Shown here: positions 59,960-64,000 of the stretch, one piece after another | Layout: each line of letters opens with the position of its first letter | How positions within the stretch are numbered: position 1 is the first letter of the stretch | Position numbers and translations under genes: made by a program | The notes under the pieces: generated by a model | Seen by the model: the letters and a program-made list of their open reading frames with translations, nothing else | Database searches by the model: none | Told to the model about the DNA's origin: nothing | Assembly: GCA_903912525.1 (NCBI GenBank) | Contig: CAIWHK010000028.1 | Coordinates: 79,625 to 143,624, forward strand | DNA: 64,000 bases | DNA from: an uncultured bacterium | GTDB lineage: Bacteria > Krumholzibacteriota > Krumholzibacteriia > LZORAL124-64-63 | Direction of reading: 5' to 3'

Positions 59960-60652
59960 CTACTTCTTCGCCGACTTCTTCGCCGACGCGGATGGCGGCG
60001 TCGCTTCGTCCTTGTGGTGGCGCAGCGTCTTTTCGGTGCCGTCGCGCAGCCGGGCCAGGTTGGCGCGGTGCTTCCAGATCACCAGGCCGCACATCAGGAA
60101 CGTGAACGTGATGATGGTCTTCGACGTTTCGGCGTGGCGCCACTCGAAGAACAGCACGCCCAGGGGCAGCACGCAGGCGGCCACGATGCTGGCCAGCGAG
60201 ACGATGCGCTTGACGGCGACGACCGTCGCGAAGGCCACGACCGTCACCAGCAGCGCCCAGGGCTCCAGGACGGCGAACGCGCCGCCGGTGGTGGCCACGC
60301 CCTTGCCCCCGTGGAAGCTGACGAACGGGCTGAACGTGTGGCCGAGGCCCGCCAGGACGCCCGCGAAGATGCGGAACAGGTCGGGCGTGATGTGGAACGG
60401 GGTCGCCATGTGGGCGGGCCAGTGATTCACCAGGCTTGTCATCAAGGCGACGGCCGCGGCGCCCTTGGCCATGTCCAGCAGCATGCAGGCGACGCCCCAG
60501 CGCGGCCCCAGCGTGCGGAAGACATTCGTGGCGCCGAGGTTCCCGGAGCCGTGGCGGCGAAGGTCGATGCCCTTGACCGCGCGGCCGATGATGAAGCTGA
60601 AGGGGATGGCCCCCAGCAGGAATGCGAGGACGAGATAGGCGATGATCTGCAT
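59960..60652 (-). CDS. plsY: Glycerol-3-phosphate acyltransferase PlsY
   Basis: LLGAIPFSFIIGRAVKGIDLRRHGSGNLGATNVFRTLG; FHGGKGVATTGG. Confidence 0.96.
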   Translation of the reverse strand: MQIIAYLVLAFLLGAIPFSFIIGRAVKGIDLRRHGSGNLGATNVFRTLGPRWGVACMLLDMAKGAAAVALMTSLVNHWPAHMATPFHITPDLFRIFAGVLAGLGHTFSPFVSFHGGKGVATTGGAFAVLEPWALLVTVVAFATVVAVKRIVSLASIVAACVLPLGVLFFEWRHAETSKTIITFTFLMCGLVIWKHRANLARLRDGTEKTLRHHKDEATPPSASAKKSAKK

Positions 60653-60688
60653 GGAACCGTTCCGTGAGTGGGTTCGGACGCCGCCGTT

Positions 60689-62002
<1,314 letters not shown>

Positions 62003-62092
62003 GGGCAGACTCCCGGTCCGGTGGAAGCCCGACGGGTTCGCCGGGTGAGGTGGCGGCGCCGCTATCGGTCAGCAGGGCCGCAGGGGCCGAAA

Positions 62093-63748
62093 TTAGCCCA
62101 ATTGACGCCAAAAATCAATGAACCCGTCCTCCTCGCCCACGTGGACCCGGTGGGGCTGGCCGGACGTCAGGTCGTCGAAGGTCAGGCCGTCGAGGGTCAG
62201 GCCGTCGGCATTGAAGACCCGCGGCGAGAGAACCACATCGCGGACAGGGGCTTGCGGAAGTTCCAGGAGGGCTTTCCTGAGGTCGCCGCCCGAAAGCAGG
62301 CCGGCCACGGTGACGGAGGCGCCGTAGAAGGTGTTGGGGACGCCGATGATGTCCACTTTGGGCGCTTGGGCTGCCTCGAGGACCGGGGTGAATTCGCGGC
62401 GCCAGGCGGTGGCGGCCAGTTCGCCGGTCAGAACGGTCAGGGGCCTGGTGGGCATGTCCTGGTCCCGGGCGGCCCATTCGAGTTCCTCGCGCCAGGTGTC
62501 CCTGAGGCGGCAGGTCAGGCCGATGGCGTTGTCGATCTGCCAGAACTCGTCATAGTCGTCGGCGGGCGGGAAGGGCCGGCCGGTCTGCAGGAAGAACTCG
62601 TCGCTCAGGTAGACGAAGCCGTAGCCCAGACTTGCGCGGGCCTCTTGCTGCCACGCCGCAACCTGGTCGATGGTGGCGTTGGCCACCTCGGGCGTGACCG
62701 GGTCCAGCTTGGTGAGGCCTTCACGGTGGTTGCTCAGGCCGACCGGGACGATGGCCAGCGAGCGGATGCCGCCGATGCGGGGTTCGCCGTCGTCATCCGG
62801 TTGCGCCGGCGCAAGTCCGGTGAGGTCGTCGTCTTCGTCTGTGACCGCGAATGCGGGCTCGCCGCAGGGCAGTTGCGCCGGCGCAAGTATCCCGAATTCG
62901 TTATTTGTGGCGCAAGTCGTGGCGGCGCCCGGGCGCACTTGCGCCGGCGCAAGTGGTTGATCGTCGCCGTTCAATTCGCTGTCGCGCGCGCCGTCGACTT
63001 GCGCCGGCGCAAGTGGTTGATCGTCGCCGTTCAGTTCGTCGGCGTCCTCCCCCATCCCGCCCTCTTCATATCCGTGCCCGCGGCGGCTGACGGCCGTGAA
63101 GGCGGCTTCATCATCATCCTTGGGCGCGGCCAGCGTGAGCAGGTCGCGGAAGGTCTTCTCCAGGATCAGGCCCTCGTTCCAGCCCGGGCACAGGACGACC
63201 TGCGTGTGGATCTCGATGCCGGCTTCAACCAGTTGCTTAAGGATGACCATCACGTCGAAGCGGCGCTTGATCCCCAGCATGCGCGTGCGCACGTCGATGT
63301 CGGTGGCGTGCACCGAGACGTACAGCGGCGACAGGCGCTGGCGGATGATGCGCTCGAGGCCGCGGCGGCCGAGGCTGGTCAGCGTGATGTAGTTGCCGTA
63401 GAGGAAGCTGAAGCGGTAGTCCTCGTCCTTCACGTAGATCGGCTCGCGCATCCCCTTGGGATTCTGGTCGATGAAGCAGAAGACGCAGTCGCAGGCGCAG
63501 GTCTTGAACTCCATCGGCGCGAAGCACTCGGTCACGGCGTGGATGTCGCCCGGGTCAAGGCGCACGACGAGTTCGCCGCCGTCGGCGCGGCGGATGCCGA
63601 GCGCGGTGGTGCTCTCCTCGGGCGCGTAGTAGTAGAGGTCGAGGATGTCCTCGAGGGGGCGGCCGTCGATGGTGGCCACGGCGTCGCCGGGCCGCCAGTC
63701 GTGCAGGCGGTCCAGGGGCGGCGGGAAGGGGCGCGTCAGTGGGATCAT
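62093..63748 (-). CDS. DUF512/radical-SAM PDZ-containing protein with repeat-bearing insertion
   Basis: N-terminal PDZ-like GDAVATIDGRPLEDILD, CACDCVFCFIDQNPKGMREPIYVKDEDYRFSFLYGNYITLTSL; C-terminal GTFYG-like VIGVPNTFYGASVTVAGLLSGGDL; insertion with four LAPAQ units. Confidence 0.9.
   Translation of the reverse strand: MIPLTRPFPPPLDRLHDWRPGDAVATIDGRPLEDILDLYYYAPEESTTALGIRRADGGELVVRLDPGDIHAVTECFAPMEFKTCACDCVFCFIDQNPKGMREPIYVKDEDYRFSFLYGNYITLTSLGRRGLERIIRQRLSPLYVSVHATDIDVRTRMLGIKRRFDVMVILKQLVEAGIEIHTQVVLCPGWNEGLILEKTFRDLLTLAAPKDDDEAAFTAVSRRGHGYEEGGMGEDADELNGDDQPLAPAQVDGARDSELNGDDQPLAPAQVRPGAATTCATNNEFGILAPAQLPCGEPAFAVTDEDDDLTGLAPAQPDDDGEPRIGGIRSLAIVPVGLSNHREGLTKLDPVTPEVANATIDQVAAWQQEARASLGYGFVYLSDEFFLQTGRPFPPADDYDEFWQIDNAIGLTCRLRDTWREELEWAARDQDMPTRPLTVLTGELAATAWRREFTPVLEAAQAPKVDIIGVPNTFYGASVTVAGLLSGGDLRKALLELPQAPVRDVVLSPRVFNADGLTLDGLTFDDLTSGQPHRVHVGEEDGFIDFWRQLG
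62801..63012. repeat. Four copies of palindrome TTGCGCCGGCGCAA inside the DUF512 gene
   Basis: Cores at 62801-62814, 62873-62886, 62939-62952, 62999-63012; the last two lie in a 60-bp-period direct repeat. Confidence 0.95.
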
Positions 63749-63819
63749 GGTCGGGTCAAGAAAGCACAGATCGGGCGGGCGGGCAACTTGTGCGGGTATT
63801 GGGCGTTGCGGGCGCGGGG

Positions 63820-63848
63820 TTGACAGGGTGCTGGGACCGGGCTAATTT
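63820..63848 (+). promoter_or_regulatory. Sigma70-type promoter of tRNA-Gly(CCC)
   Basis: TTGACA - 17 nt - TAATTT. Confidence 0.65.
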
Positions 63849-63874
63849 GGGCGCCTGCCAAGCGGATATCTGGA

Positions 63875-63950
63875 GCGGGCTTAGCTCAGTTGGTAGAGCA
63901 TCAGCTTCCCAAGCTGAGGGTCGCGAGTTCGAGCCTCGTAGCCCGCTCCA
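63875..63950 (+). tRNA. tRNA-Gly (CCC)
   Basis: GCGGGCT...TTCCCAA...AGCCCGCTCCA. Confidence 0.96.
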
Positions 63951-64000
63951 ATCTTCTTCACGTTGTTACGGATGCGGCCGCAAACCCTCACCCTGTTCAA

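Noticed and set aside
62801-63012. CRISPR-like reading of the repeat series
   Set aside because: Repeats are 14-18-bp palindromes with unequal 46-58-bp gaps, inside a coding frame, no cas genes.

Overview
High-GC bacterial chromosomal segment, mostly housekeeping genes. Left part: RNase III, TPR protein, ECF sigma/anti-sigma pair, ParA-like ATPase, metallo-beta-lactamase-fold hydrolase, myo-inositol-1-phosphate synthase, exopolysaccharide/glycosyltransferase genes, a tRNA Gly-Cys-Leu cluster, dnaK, and a short primary-type sigma factor. Centre: thrS-infC-rpmI-rplT-pheS-pheT-zapB/zapA-like-(6S RNA-like)-rny-folD-ispA-dxs-nadK-recN. Right part: nucleotide-sugar and polysaccharide export genes, a sigma54-dependent regulator, lptE/holA/trx, a stand-alone PqqD-like protein, a GT39-type membrane protein, a small AT-richer accessory patch (lipoprotein, Kv-type channel, orphan HsdR-N-like protein) next to tRNA-Arg, then apt, nlpD-like, pcm, surE, GT2, a secreted M23 peptidase with a C-terminal sorting-type domain, merR, gpsA, plsY, der and a DUF512 radical-SAM protein. 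Ten tRNAs were found. The strongest unusual signals are: (1) a perfect palindrome ACTTGCGCCGGCGCAAGT present four times inside the DUF512 gene, always in the frame encoding LAPAQ, plus a near-perfect fifth copy 14 kb away; (2) a thrS-infC leader with a textbook terminator, a matching 8-nt antiterminator and an apparent AUC start codon for infC; (3) a 15-bp tandem array of -35-like TTGAC boxes running in phase into the tRNA-Arg promoter; (4) a 6S-like RNA between zapA and rny. All calls come from reading sequence only; no database search was run.
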